Shown: positions 24,822-36,499 of the stretch, piece after piece
Position numbering within the stretch: position 1 is the stretch's first letter
Layout: the number at the start of each line of letters is the position of its first letter
From: Phoronis australis
Taxonomy: Eukaryota; Phoronida; Phoronidae
Assembly (NCBI GenBank): GCA_002633005.1
Contig: NMRA01000120.1
Span: 766,371 to 830,370, forward strand
DNA length: 64,000 nt
Direction of reading: 5' to 3'
Position numbers and translations under genes: made by a program
The notes under the pieces: generated by a model
The model's input: the letters and a program-made list of their open reading frames with translations, nothing else
Database searches by the model: none
What the model was told of the DNA's origin: nothing

Positions 24822-25577
24822 CTGAATGAAAAGTTTATCATCAGTTTAATTGTGACACGTAATTTCCATGCTTGTAAGTAAGTTCGAGAGTGTAAAATAG
24901 GTCGACTTACCACAGCTTTGGAATGGGTGCACTACGGGAATAGTAACCATGACTATATTTATAAAGCCTTGATAACTGCTATGTTTCCAAGGAGTCAGAC
25001 AAGAACCTCAAGACCCATGCAACTAGCTTGTTCCCAAAAGTTTAAGCCTCCCTGGGAGAAAAGATAAAATGTCAACAGAGAATGAACTGTATAAGAGAGC
25101 AATTTTAATTTAAAAGAGCAGGCAAAATTCCCAATAATGTCCAAGGCCTTTGGTCCCGAAACTACAGTATTGGTATGATTCCTAACGGGTGTAAGGTGGT
25201 AAACAAACTTAGTGAGGTCAACAAGCTATGAAACATCCTCCAAAGCAAGGCACTGTAAGAATGACAGGTGACATTTCGTGCTTCGCAGGTAATACGCCAA
25301 GGTTTCTCAAAAACATGCACAAATTCACGAAACAGGTAAGGAATATTCTGGAATCGTGACCAAACCACAACGGTTAAAAAATTTACCTTCTCAAACTTCA
25401 ATACATAGTTGAAAGGCTCTTTGAGCGACTCAACAACAATTACGATAAATCTTTGTAGATGGTATTCTTTCCAGTTCCCACATGTCTTTAACCATTACTA
25501 AATGTGTAAATTTCCATTGTCTTCCAGTTTGTTACGATGTGTGTACTTCATATCAAACTAATGAAATGGAGTTTTAC

Positions 25578-25811
25578 CATTTTTATTGCAGGAACTTAGT
25601 TCAGGTTCCCATGAGCTGTAACCTTTAGCACTAGGATTAGAGCATGTGAAGACCTTTGATGAGGCTTCATCTGCGAATGCGTTACTACCTACGCATTCAA
25701 GTGTTACTGACTGCCCCTTGCTGACAGTCATCGGTTGATTTCCGTTCACAACCACTTTCGCTTTCAACTTTGCGTTTAATTTTGCCAAAGGAAGCTCGCA
25801 CGAAGGCACGT
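25578..25811 (-). CDS. CCP-like domain exon C3
   Basis: 234 bp, phase 1 to phase 1, acceptor GCTTTTTCAG and donor G|GTAAAA. It reads VPSCELPLAKLNAKLKAKVV, then SVTLECVGSNAFADEASSKV, then FTC and SSWEPELSSC. All four cysteines and the Trp are present. Compared with its neighbours the middle carries VGSNAFADEA instead of IDSKVFADGT, so the face of the domain differs. The intron separating it from C4 is 756 bp. Confidence 0.85.
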
Positions 25812-26595
25812 CTGAAAAAGCATTGTTATCGTCATTCGTTTTACTTTGACATGTATTTGACAAAGCTGTAAATGAGTTTGGTAAGGCTGAATAGGTCGAC
25901 CAACTTCAGCCTTGGAAGTGGTGCAACAGATACTGTAAACATGACTACATTTCAAAAGCTGTGACTACTGTTAAACAAGAACTGCAATACCTGTATGACT
26001 AGCTTAGTTGTACTCAAAGGTTCAAGCCATTTCACGTACCCTTGGAGAAGAGATTAAACGTCAGCAAAGAATGGAGTGTCAAGACAGCAGTGAAACCAAG
26101 ATTATCAATAATACCCTAGACGTTTAGTCCCGAAACTAATGCATTCTTATGATCCTTAAGTGGCCGTGCAAGGTGGTTAACAGACTTGGTGATGTATGCA
26201 AACTTAGTATCATGATATACCGCATGGCATTATCAAAATGAGAAGAAGTGAAATCACGTGCATCGCTTGTAATGTAAAATAACATCTCGCAAAATTTGCC
26301 AATGTGGTAAGAAGTAGCATTGAAAGGGTTGTTCAGCGCCTGAGCTCATGTGCTAACGAGTTCCCATCTGTCTGAAATTTTGGAGAGTGGAGTGTATGCT
26401 ACAGGAAATGTGAGTGACGATGCTCACTATTTAAGGCTTAACACTACAGAATATCGGTGAAAAGCATGCATTTGAATTGAAATTCACAATAGATTACCAC
26501 GGTTTGGTGTGCAAATATCATAACAGCAAATTTTACTGTCTTCCATATCTTTACGCTGTGTGCATTTTATAAAGCATAAGGATATAGGTTTTTAC

Positions 26596-26832
26596 CGTTT
26601 TCATTGCACGAACTTAGAGGAGGGTCCCAGGAGCTGTAACTTTGAGCAGCTGGATTAACGCATTTAAAGGCCTTCGATGGCGTTCCATCTGCAAAGACTT
26701 TACTATCCATGCACTCGAGTGTTACTGACTGGCCTTTCCTGACCGTCGTAGGCTGATTTTTACTCACAACCACCGCCTTGGTTTTTAACTTCACGTTTAG
26801 TTTTGCCAAGTTAAGTTCGCATGAAGGCACAT
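26596..26832 (-). CDS. CCP-like domain exon C2
   Basis: 237 bp with acceptor CATTCAG and donor G|GTAAAA, phase 1 at both ends. It encodes VPSCELNLAKLNVKLKTKAV, a GQSVTLECMDSKVFADGTPS block and SSWDPPLSSC. The third cysteine lies in FKC. Every structural residue of the array type is present. Confidence 0.85.
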
Positions 26833-27243
26833 CTGAATGAAAGTGTTATCATCAGTTTGATTGTGACAAGTTTTTGCCAAGCTTGTAAGTAGTGTAAAAT
26901 AGGTCGACTAACCACTGCGTTGGAACGAGGGCGTATTCGTATGATTCCTGGTGGAAGGTGATAAACAGACACGGTGAGGACTGCAAGCTAAGTCACGTCT
27001 TTCAATTCAAGGCACTACACGTGACATCACGCGCTTTGCAGGTAATTCATGAAAATATCTCAAAAACATGCGCAAATTATCCAACCTAGTACGGAATACT
27101 ACTCCGGGGGTCTATTACGATAAACCTTTGTTGACGGATGCTAACCAATGCCACCTGTCCATCATTAAATGTGTGTATTTCCGCTGTTTTCCAGTTCTCC
27201 ACGATGTGTTAATTCTATAAAAATATAATAACCCCGTTTTTAC

Positions 27244-27471
27244 CATTGCACGAACTTAGTTCAGGTTCCCATGAGCCGTAACCTTTAGCGCTAGGATTAG
27301 AGCATGTGAAGGTCTTTGATGACGTTTCATCTGCGAAGACTTTATTATCAATGCATTCAAGTGTTACTGATTGGCCCTTGGTGACAGTCGTCGGTTGGTT
27401 TCCATTCACAACCGCCTCGGTTTTTATCTTTGCGTTTAATTTTGCCAAAGGAAGTTCGCACAAGGGCACAT
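27244..27471 (-). CDS. CCP-like domain exon C1
   Basis: 228 bp, the shortest C exon, acceptor CTTTTTCAG and donor G|GTAAAA, phase 1 at both ends. It reads VPLCELPLAKLNAKIKTEAV, then SVTLECIDNKVFADETSSKT, FTC and SWEPELSSC. It is the first C-type exon after the retrotransposon-filled gap that separates it from the A/B array. C exons share SVTLEC and ELSSC/ALSSC, whereas A exons have TLVCKD and B exons TLQCLD. Confidence 0.85.
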
Positions 27472-28434
27472 CTGAAAAAGGATTACGCGAGTTCGGTGAC
27501 ATTAAATAGGTCTACCAACCACAACCTTGGTGCAACACATACATTGTAACCACCATGATAGAAGAGTTTACAGATCATTAAAGGCTGAAGTGTACTGGAA
27601 ACCAGTAAAGTGGAGCATGATTGCTGATTATGACCAAGACGTCTGATCCAGAAATTAGTGTATTCGGGTAATACAAAACTGGTGCAAGTTGTAGAACATA
27701 CTTGAGAGGTCGGCAAGCTAAAGCACATCCTATAGCGTAAGGCACTACAAGAATGGCAGGAAATGAAGTCACGTGGTTGGCTGGTATTGTAGAAATATGT
27801 TGCATAAAAACATGCGTGAAGTCACCAAACTGGAGACGAAAATTAAATAATGCAGTGCTCTTATGCAATACCTGTCGCAAACTCAACTTGTGACAATAAA
27901 TGCTTTTAAAATGGTTAAGAAATTAAACTCGAACCACTTATGCTCTTTCTTTGTCATCAATTATCTCTACAAAACAGCTTCAATTGCATTCACAAGGATT
28001 AGGACGAAAAAAACCGGATCCACGGATATGAAAGTGGGGCTGAAATCTTAACAGCTGCTGGTATCTATACATGTCATATTTTATTCACGTCAGTGTAGCC
28101 AAAGATTTTGAAGAGACTGCTGATTTGAGCTTGTGGTCTCAATTAGTGGTAAACGAAAGTAAAGCATAAATAATACTAAAATTTTTAAACATTTATTGCA
28201 ATAATAATAACTCAATACAAAGACAGAAATTCCAATAACACAACACAAGAACACATTTCATCGAAAACTCAATTTCACAAATCAAAAAACCAAATGTACT
28301 TTTCTAACATCCATTACTTTTTAAAGAGTAAAAAACCAGCCGTTATTTAACAAGAGCAACGCAGAGCGTTGAAATGCAACCACAAATGCACTGTAAACGG
28401 TGTACTTATAGGGGTGTTTATTTGTATCATAAAA
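27472..28434. other. Intron of the CCP gene, nothing identified
   Basis: Begins with the usual C-type spacer, then leaves the repeat. AT-rich with no recognisable exon or element. Confidence 0.4.
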
Positions 28435-28600
28435 ATGGCCACTAGGTTGCGCAAAATACCTCAAATTCAACCGAAAACCAGAGGATAGTGTCACCTCACT
28501 AATAGATGCTTATTTGCCAAATTTTATGAAAATCCATTGAGAACCTTTGAGGATACAGAGGTAAACGTAAGAAATTGCCACAAGGGGCACATTGATAATC
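28435..28600. repeat. Dispersed repeat, copy 1
   Basis: Shares with 28880-29045 the order CCACTAGGTTGCG, ACCTC, CTCACTAATAGATGC, AAATTTTATGAAAATCC, ACAGAGGT and a final CACTAGGGGGCAC-like block. Diverged but clearly the same family. Too short to assign to a transposon class. Confidence 0.7.
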
Positions 28601-28879
28601 CAATCCGTTAGAAAGTTTTCGTACTCTGTTTTCAACTTCATACAGATAAACCAGCAAAATTCAATAAACATTCTGTAGAGCACTTAAGGAGATACAGCCA
28701 TGGGCTCAAAAACAAACAAATATGCCACCATGAGGCGCCCTAGTAGTCAAACTCATCGGAAAATCATCGTCAGCCGCCCTCTTCACAGTAAGAACATACA
28801 TAATAATTTTCAAAATCATCACTAGAGCAGTTTGGTTGATAGAATGGCGGACGCCGAAAACAGACTCTAAAACAGCAAA

Positions 28880-29045
28880 ATTGGCCACTAGGTTGCGTAA
28901 AGTACCTCGAATCAGTCCGAAAACGAGAGAGTGGCATCATCTCACTAATAGATGCCTAACTGCCAAATTTTATGAAAATCCGTAGAGGAACTCCAAATAT
29001 ACAGAGGTGTGCGTAAAAAAATAAAATTGACACTAGGGGGCACCG
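28880..29045. repeat. Dispersed repeat, copy 2
   Basis: Second copy in the same orientation, ending GACACTAGGGGGCACC. Both copies lie within 600 bp, so a local duplication of a TE fragment is possible. Confidence 0.7.
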
Positions 29046-30499
29046 TTCCCGCTTATCCGAACTATGAAGTTGCGAAGAAAGCGGGTATATCCTTTTTTCG
29101 ACTTCCTCGAGAGCCCGAAATGTTAGGAAGTGGTTCGATTTAGTGAAGAATGAAAGGGACGCTGTAATAGCAAGTATTAAGCTGTGAAACATCTCTGTGT
29201 CTGTGGCCGGCATTTCGTTGACAGTGATTTCTCTGACGAATTCCGGCTTACCAAAAAACTATCCATACGTTCCGTTGCATGTTTACTGCACCTCTCTCAG
29301 TGTATTCCGGTTAGAATTGATAGCCTGTGAAACCTAACAATCCGACCCGTGAAGTCTTCGTCGGATGAGCTCTTGACTAAGTCGGGATTGGCGCCGGGCG
29401 AGTTGCCATGTAGACGTTTATTATTCTGCGTTCTGTTTCAAAATGAGTTATTGTCATCCTAACCAATGCTTGTATAAAACTGGGTCAAAGTCTATCTCAT
29501 TAGATACAATTTGTAATACCGTTGCAAATGTTGAGAAGCCAGCAATGAATAAACCACTGCATAATCGGCTTTTGATGCTGGCAATGCAGGTAATTGACCG
29601 GGCACCGAGGCCGTGTGAGCGCATGCTAATTCAGTGTTTGCTGACAGAAAGCTATTGTGAAACAATTACTCGATTTTATATGCTATGGTCACATGTTAAG
29701 GGAATCTTTATTTAGAAATACAGATACATTATTGAAATCATTTTTACTGTACAACCTTTGCCCTGACGGTCTGTGGAAGGGGAACCCGACTTCACGGCCC
29801 CCGACAAAATTAAGTAAGTAGATTTTCAGTTTCGTAGCTAATTCACATAAAGAAATACGTGCACATTATTTCTTTGGCTCTCTATTATAGTCTTTTCGTG
29901 ACTGGAGGATTAGTTTCCAACTCAAGCGGGTTTATGTTCGAGCCAGCCCTGGCGGCCCCGACGGACCTGATCAGATTCCGAACCATTGGCAGGGAAGCCA
30001 AGAGTTTTGTGTATTCAGAACTCAAAAGATCAAAAGTCTAAACAACACAGATCTAGGTTCTCCTGTCTGTATTTCACGGAAAAATACTTCGAATTTATCT
30101 CCGAACAGACCTCAAACTCCTTCTACGGACCTTGGTAAATTGGCCTGCCGAACTTTGTAGGCTACGGTGTGTCCAAATACCAATAAATCCGTAACAGCGA
30201 AATAAAACAACACGTTTTTATAAGAACTCGGTGTATTTTTAATGGTTTTGCATCGAAGTTTGATGATCTATTGGTGTTAAACTATGAATTCTAGCGATAA
30301 GCTGACACCAGTAACCCGTGTTGTGAATTGCTGAACAGACAGTATGTGAAACCAAAGACGTCATTGGATAATTTCAACACCTCCGTCTGCCGTCAGGTGT
30401 CAGGTAACGCAATCAAACGTACCATTATCGAGTAGAACTACTCAATCTAAATTTATACAAAATAGGTTGTTTTTGGGTGGAATTCTCCTTTATTATATG
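29046..30499. other. No supported gene
   Basis: An ATG-started 90-codon plus-strand frame (29443-29715, starting MSYCHPNQCLYKTG) is the longest open frame. It has no motif I recognise and no splice partner. Otherwise nothing could be identified. Confidence 0.35.
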
Positions 30500-30590
30500 C
30501 ATAACTTTCAAATTTTATGAAAATCCGTTGAGGACTTCCGAATATATAGAGGTAAGCACAAAAAAATGCCACTAAGGGGCACTCCTGTAG
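30500..30590. repeat. Dispersed repeat, copy 3 (partial), abutting LINE
   Basis: Contains CAAATTTTATGAAAATCCGT, TGAGGACTTCCGAATATA and a terminal GCCACTAAGGGGCAC, the right half of the family seen at 28.4 and 28.9 kb. The L1/Tx1-like LINE 3' tail begins about 17 bp further on, so the LINE probably inserted in or beside this copy. Confidence 0.65.
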
Positions 30591-30850
30591 TCGGAGAGGT
30601 CCGAATTTTTTTTTTTAGAATTTTATTCAGTATAATAGGTGCAGTACAGATCACACAATTACCAATTACAGATGCTTTTTGTTCTAGTCAAGGAACAGTT
30701 AAGGTGTTAACTTACAGTGCTAATATGTACAAAAGTAATTTGACAATGGAGGAAAGATAAACACAGTAGAGGCAAGGATTCATTACACTACACAAACAAC
30801 TAGGTCAAGACCTTGCCAGCGCTCTATAAATTCACAGTACTTCATTTTGT

Positions 30851-33800
30851 TTATTTATTTAAACGGTTCAGTAGAAATGTAGAAAGCAACTTCTTTTTAA
30901 ACATTGCAAGGTACGGATGTTTGCGCTTCAACCTTTGTTTATAAATGTGGTGTTTTCCGAGGGAAAGAATCATACTTTGTAAAACTGCCTTCACCTGAAC
31001 ACCAAACAGAACTGATTTTACGGACAGTTCTAAACTAATTCCAACAGCATCTTCGAGCCAGTTATTTACATTATTCCAAAACTGCTGAGTTACGTTACAA
31101 GACCAGTACACATGGACAATAGATTCAATTTCACTTAAGCAGTAAGTGCACAATGGGCTATCAGTTACGCCAATCTTGTATAAAAATTCATTACAGCCTA
31201 TGATTCTGTGAATCAGCCTAAACTGGAACCATCTCAGAGAAGAATATTCTGTGAATGAATAGATGTAAGAGAAAACATTGTACCACCATTCTGCAGTATC
31301 AGGGAGATTTAATTTTTTACTCCACTCTATTTGACACTTTGTTTTTCCACAATTCTGAGAGACAATAACGTGGTAAATTTTATCTACTCCTTTGACATCT
31401 CCCAAAATAACTTTTATTGTATCGTGGACGATGCGGTAAAATTACTTGATGCTTTCCCTCTCTGAGATGACTCCAGGTAGCATATAATGAGCTTCGTAGA
31501 CCGTGAAATAAAGTTACTTGAGGGGTAAAGTCAAATTTCTGTATAAACTCCTCATAATTAAGGAAGCAACCATCAGAATTAAGTAAATCGTGTACATGAG
31601 TTATGCCTTTTTGAAACCACCGTTTATAAAAAACAGGTTTGTTATCTATCAGTATATTCGAATTAAACCATAGAGGCTGATAAATACCATCGTTTTCGGG
31701 AACTAAGAAACTAAACTCATGGATACATTGAAAAACCTCTTTCCAAAATACATTAGAAGTCATTTGGGACATCTTTGAAAAATAGAAATCCCCGAACATT
31801 AAGTAATTCTCTGAAACTCTTGATAACAAACCATTTGCTAAAACTGCCCATGGACTTGTAGTACTTTGACAAAGTAGTCTACGAAACCAAGTTAGTTTAA
31901 TGGCTTTCATAAAGGAGCTGACGTCAATCATTCTAGCTCCGCCAACATTGTACTCTTGAGCCATAATTTTACGACATATTTTTTCCGTTTTACCGTTCCA
32001 TATAAAACAGTAGAACATTTTGTTAAGCTGCTTCAGGAAGGCCTGTGAGGGGGACGGGAGACTTGTAAAAAGATGAATAAGTTTTGGCATAATTATTGAT
32101 TTCACAACTGTGATTTTTCCAAAAAGTGTCAAGTTTCTTTTTCCCCAGATGCTAATAGCCTTCTCTATTTCACCAAGCTTGCTGTTAAAATTGATGTCGG
32201 GAATTTTATATAAATCACTGGAGAATTGAATACCCAGTAAAGTGAATTCCGATGTTGCCCATTTCAGTTTTACGTCACAGCACATTTTTTGATGGCTACC
32301 CTTCATAGAACCTATCCAAATACAAATTGTTTTTTTCCAGATTAGGCTTTAGATAGGAATATTTTGCAAAATGGTTTAAAATGTGAAGTGTTTTCCGCAG
32401 AGACTGCTCCGAGCCATCTAAAGATATAACTGTATCATCTGCATACTGCATCAGTTTGTATTCCACCGATCTGACCTGGATGCCCTTAACGCTATTGTCT
32501 AGTCTAACGAGCCAGCCCATAATCTCTGCACATAGAATAAAAAGGTATGGCGATAACAGATCACCTTGCCTGCAACCACGCCCTCTGTCGAAAAAGTTAG
32601 ATGTGACACCGTTTTGTATAACACATTGCTTTGCCCCTCTGTTTAGTTTTTGGACCCATTTTTTCACTGAGTGGTCAAAATTAAAGAAATTTAAGACTTT
32701 GTAAATAAAAGACCAAGATAAGGAGTCAAACGCATTTTCAAAGTCCACCAGTACAAGTAAACCCGGTTTATTAAACTGCTCAGTATACTGCATCAAGTCA
32801 TAAGTCTGTCTTGTATTTTCTGCTATGAAACGCCCAGAGAGAAAACCCTTTTGGTCACGGTGTATTAATTTTTGTATTACAGAACGAATTCTTTGGGAAA
32901 TACAGGACGATAAAAGTTTGTAACTGATATTTAAGAGAGAGATAGGCCTCCAATTCTTTATATTATCTCTCGGTTTATTCCCTTTGGGTATAATGGTAAT
33001 AACTCCTTGGAGTTGGGAGTTAGGAAGGAAGCCTCTTCTGAAACTGTGATTGTACGCTTTAGTAAGATACTTCGCTAGGTCGTTCCAGAAAAATTTATAA
33101 AATTCCGTGGTGAAACCGTCCGGACCTGGACTTTTATTATTTTTCATGTGCTTCAATGAGTTAAGCACCTCCTGTTCTGAGATTTCTGATTCGAGTGAGT
33201 TGCTTTCAGCTTCACTTAATTTAGGAATTTTCGTGCTCGGTAAGACGTCATTCAAATTGACTTCGTCTAGTAATCCGTCTTTACACGAATACAGTTCTTC
33301 ATAAAATTGACTTATTTCTTTCAAAAGTTCTTTTTGATTCTCAATTGTTTCACCACTCAAGGTTACCAATTTAGTAACATTCTTATTGATAAAAGTACGT
33401 TTTTCCAGATTACAAAAATACTTAGTAGGATTTTCACCAGCCTCCATCCATTTAGCCTTTGATCTTACCATCACACCTTTCATTTCTTTTGCTCTCATTG
33501 ATTCAAGTTCATCCTGCAGATCAGACAGTCTTCTGTCCAGTTCAGCTGATGGGCTACTTTGGTTTTGGGAAGTAATGAAACTGATGAGGGATTCAATCTC
33601 TTTTTTCCGCTTCTTATGATTCTTCTTTTTGTGACAACTATAGGAAATGGTACGTGATCTGATATTCATGAGAATAACTTCTAGAAGAAGACAGTCATCT
33701 ATGTCGGAGGAATCTGCATTGCCTGAAGGCGTATAGTCCATTACTGTGTTCTCAATTACCTCCTTAACTGTATTGATGTATTCTCTGTCTCTGAGAAGGG

Positions 33801-34553
33801 GATTGTTAAAGTGCCAAATACCTCGACCCCTCACAACATTTGGGTTTTTCAACGAGAGGGAGATAAGAGAATGATCTGTTCTATAGCCAGACAAAATTTT
33901 GACGTCATCTGTGAGTGAAAGCAGTTCTTCAGAAATTAAAAAGAAGTCCAACCGGGCCCTTTGTACTGGATTCCTTCGTGTCCAGGTAAAAAACTTTTTA
34001 TCTGGATTGTACAGTGTCCATGGGTCGACAAGGTTAAGTTTACTCTTTAGGTTGAGGACTTCCTTAGAGGCATTTACATTATTTTGTCTTTTGTACCCTT
34101 GACAATCGTTGTCATAACTTTTTACAAGATTCCAGTCACCACATACAATTACGAACTCAGAGTTAAAATCTGAAATAATTTTCTCATCATTTTTGTAAAA
34201 ATCTGGTTTGTCTCTGTTAGGACCGTACAAATTTATCAGAGATACTAGATAATTGTTTTCAATTAAGACTTCCGTGGCAACCAGATTACCATCCGAATCT
34301 ATTTTTTGGACTTGACTTCAAATTCAAAGTTATTATTAAAAAGAATGCACACACCACGCGAGTCTCGTGTTCCTGGGCTCATCAATATATCATATCCCCA
34401 GGTGGAACGAACTAAGGTCGTTTCTTCTTTGGTGAAGTGAGTGTCTTGGAGGCAGTAAATACAAAACTTTTTTTCTCTTAGAAAGTGGAACACATCTCTA
34501 CGCTTTGTTAAGTCTCCTAGACCTCTACAATTCATTGTGGCAAAGCTAACCAT
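30851..34553 (-). pseudogene. LINE ORF2: AP endonuclease, reverse transcriptase, CCHC tail; three frameshifts
   Basis: The N-terminus (34299-34553) is an APE-type endonuclease: MVSFATMNCRGLGD, then LQDTHF, where most relatives have QETH. In the next frame are CGDWNLV and RTDHSL, completing the nuclease. The reverse transcriptase follows in the same frame: NWRPISLLNISYKLLSSCIS, GFLSGRFIAENTR, VDFENAFDSLSW, GCRQGDLLSPYLF and the catalytic QYADDT. After a second shift come the post-RT region (WIGSMKGS, GKITVVKSIIMPKLIH) and, after a third, a CxxC-x8-H-x4-C knuckle (CTYCLSEIESIVHVYWSC). Shifts lie at about 34305 (A run), 32325 (A run) and 31430 (T run). The protein would otherwise be roughly full length (about 1200 residues), so this is a young copy or an intact copy with homopolymer sequencing errors. 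Confidence 0.85.
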
Positions 34554-35436
34554 AATCCAGTTTATACTGAGCCGTGCTAATTTCCTTGACTAAAACCTGA
34601 GTAAATGAAATCACTGTACCGACACCAACAACTATGAGAGAAAATAATGAAAGAAAAATGATCATGTGCAAGTCAAATGCATTGGCAATATTTGTTGCCA
34701 ATATATGTGCACATGTAATAAAATTATATAAAACTATATAAACACTCATGACGTAACTCTGGCCAGTTCCCCTACCTGAGACTCCAAAGGGATACAATCA
34801 CATTTCAATGACTCAATCTCAGCCTGCAGCACGATCCACAACACAAACACATCAGGGATTATCTACACATAATGCCACCAAAGGAAAATCACGACTGTAC
34901 TTCGGACTGTAGTATATAAGTACCCAACGGCATTCATGCTACACGGTGAGTCCAAGCCACGGTCACTAAGTGAAGATTTAGTCGTTCAGACTAAACACAA
35001 AGTGAGAAAGACATGCTAGGAAACTATACAAAGTAGTCGAATAATCACATGTTGATTTTCCTACGCTCCTGCTCGGCTCTATTAAACGTACGTCTCGCAC
35101 TCTCAGCAAGTGGTCTCATCCGTCACAATAGAAGAGAGAGAAGAGACTCCAGAAATAATGAGCCACTAGTAACCGACCGCACCAAACGTCACTAGGTGAT
35201 CTCAAAGGGGATCAGCGCAACACATGCTTCAACCACCCATACATGTACCACCATGATTGTACATAAAATACAGGTGTACAGGAAGTAAACAAAGGGGGTT
35301 ACACCCAACGCTTTACACAACACTCTCAGAGAGGCAGAGGGACATATAAATTCTGAAACTAATGTTACTAGTGTACTACTCACGATATGCGTCACAGTGG
35401 AGTAGCACGAGTCTACTTACACCTATCGCTTGTTAT

Positions 35437-36249
35437 TTAAATTCCTGACAAATCCTGTAGACTATTTACTTGCTTTATAACTCCACCCCATTCTTTGTAG
35501 TATACACGGCCGTCGAATGTCCAGCAACCCTGCACCTTAGCACCCAGGTCTCTGCAGGCTTTGAACAGCTGTGCTCTGCGTTTGGTCAAGTTCTCGTTTA
35601 CAAAAACTCTGCTTGCGACATCTTTTAGATTTTTCTTCTTTTTCATGAAGTCAGACCGAGCATTGTAGGATACAAATTTCACAATTATGGGGCGCTTATT
35701 GGTAGAGGGTGAATCTTTTCTACCAAGTCGGTGGCTGCGACTAATGTCCGACTTTTGGGTTGAGGCTCCCATTTTTTGCGCAAGCGAGATCACAATATCG
35801 TCGGTGTTTTCTCCGTCAGTTTCTGTTACCCCATTGACAATCAAGCGGTTTCGCCGGCTGTACTGTTGAAGTTCGTCCATTTCATTCTCATGTTTTTGTG
35901 CTCGTCGCTCAATCACTTCTTTGAATTCCGAAAGTTGGTTTTCCAGGGAGTTTATTTTTTTGTCCTTTTCTTCCAGCTTTTTGCAGTATTCCAACTCTAA
36001 GGCCTTGTAAATCTCATCCCTCATATCCTCTATTAAAGGTTTCAGTATACCTCTGAACATAGATTGGATTTCACCGTCCATCAAGGCTTCCTTGAGGTCA
36101 TCTTTCAGTGAAAGCTTTGACGCTTTGTCGTTGACCTGCTCTTCCTTGGTCAAAATGGCTTCCATGGTAGGTTGCTTCAGTGATTTTAAGCAAGATGACT
36201 TTCGAAGTTCCTCAGTGTCCTTACTAGGCACACGTTTCCTACGTTTCAT
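35437..36249 (-). CDS. LINE ORF1 (L1-like RNA-binding chaperone)
   Basis: An intact 270-residue protein with a real ATG at 36247-36249. A basic start (MKRRKRVPSKDTEEL) is followed by a long charged helix, LEYCKKLEEKDKKINSLENQ, with heptad leucines that should form a coiled coil. Next is an RRM-like part (RRNRLIVNGVTETDG, RSHRLGRKD, RPIIVKFVSYNARSDFM) and a C-terminal domain (FVNENLTKRRAQLFKACRDL). This order is that of L1-type ORF1 proteins, which trimerise and coat LINE RNA. It precedes ORF2 on the same strand. No frameshift is visible. Confidence 0.85.
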   Translation of the reverse strand: MKRRKRVPSKDTEELRKSSCLKSLKQPTMEAILTKEEQVNDKASKLSLKDDLKEALMDGEIQSMFRGILKPLIEDMRDEIYKALELEYCKKLEEKDKKINSLENQLSEFKEVIERRAQKHENEMDELQQYSRRNRLIVNGVTETDGENTDDIVISLAQKMGASTQKSDISRSHRLGRKDSPSTNKRPIIVKFVSYNARSDFMKKKKNLKDVASRVFVNENLTKRRAQLFKACRDLGAKVQGCWTFDGRVYYKEWGGVIKQVNSLQDLSGI

Positions 36250-36499
36250 TCCAAGTAAGGCAAAATATTGGTTTTCCTCCAGCCTGAACCTTTGTGTTAT
36301 GCCAAAAACAAAGGGACAGTAGCCTGTCCTCTTCTTTGACCTCGTTTAACATCGATCCAAACTCAAATGTTGAAACAAACACATTCTTTCAAAAAGGATT
36401 CCCTGTTGACTGGGCAAACATTTAAAAAAGAAAATGTTTCCTCCATCGAACATCTTTTCAATGTCAATTTGTCTTGCATTCCGCATAATCTTCATCCAC

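Larger units (their letters stand above)
30607..36330 (-). mobile_element. Near-complete L1/Tx1-like LINE
   Basis: Minus-strand element with ORF1 (35437-36249), an inter-ORF region of about 0.9 kb and ORF2 (30851-34553). It ends in a short poly(A), seen as a T run at 30608-30619. The 5' boundary near 36.3 kb is approximate, because older LINE sequence follows. I could not find matching target duplications. Orientation is the same as the CCP receptor, within whose largest intron it lies. Confidence 0.85.
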
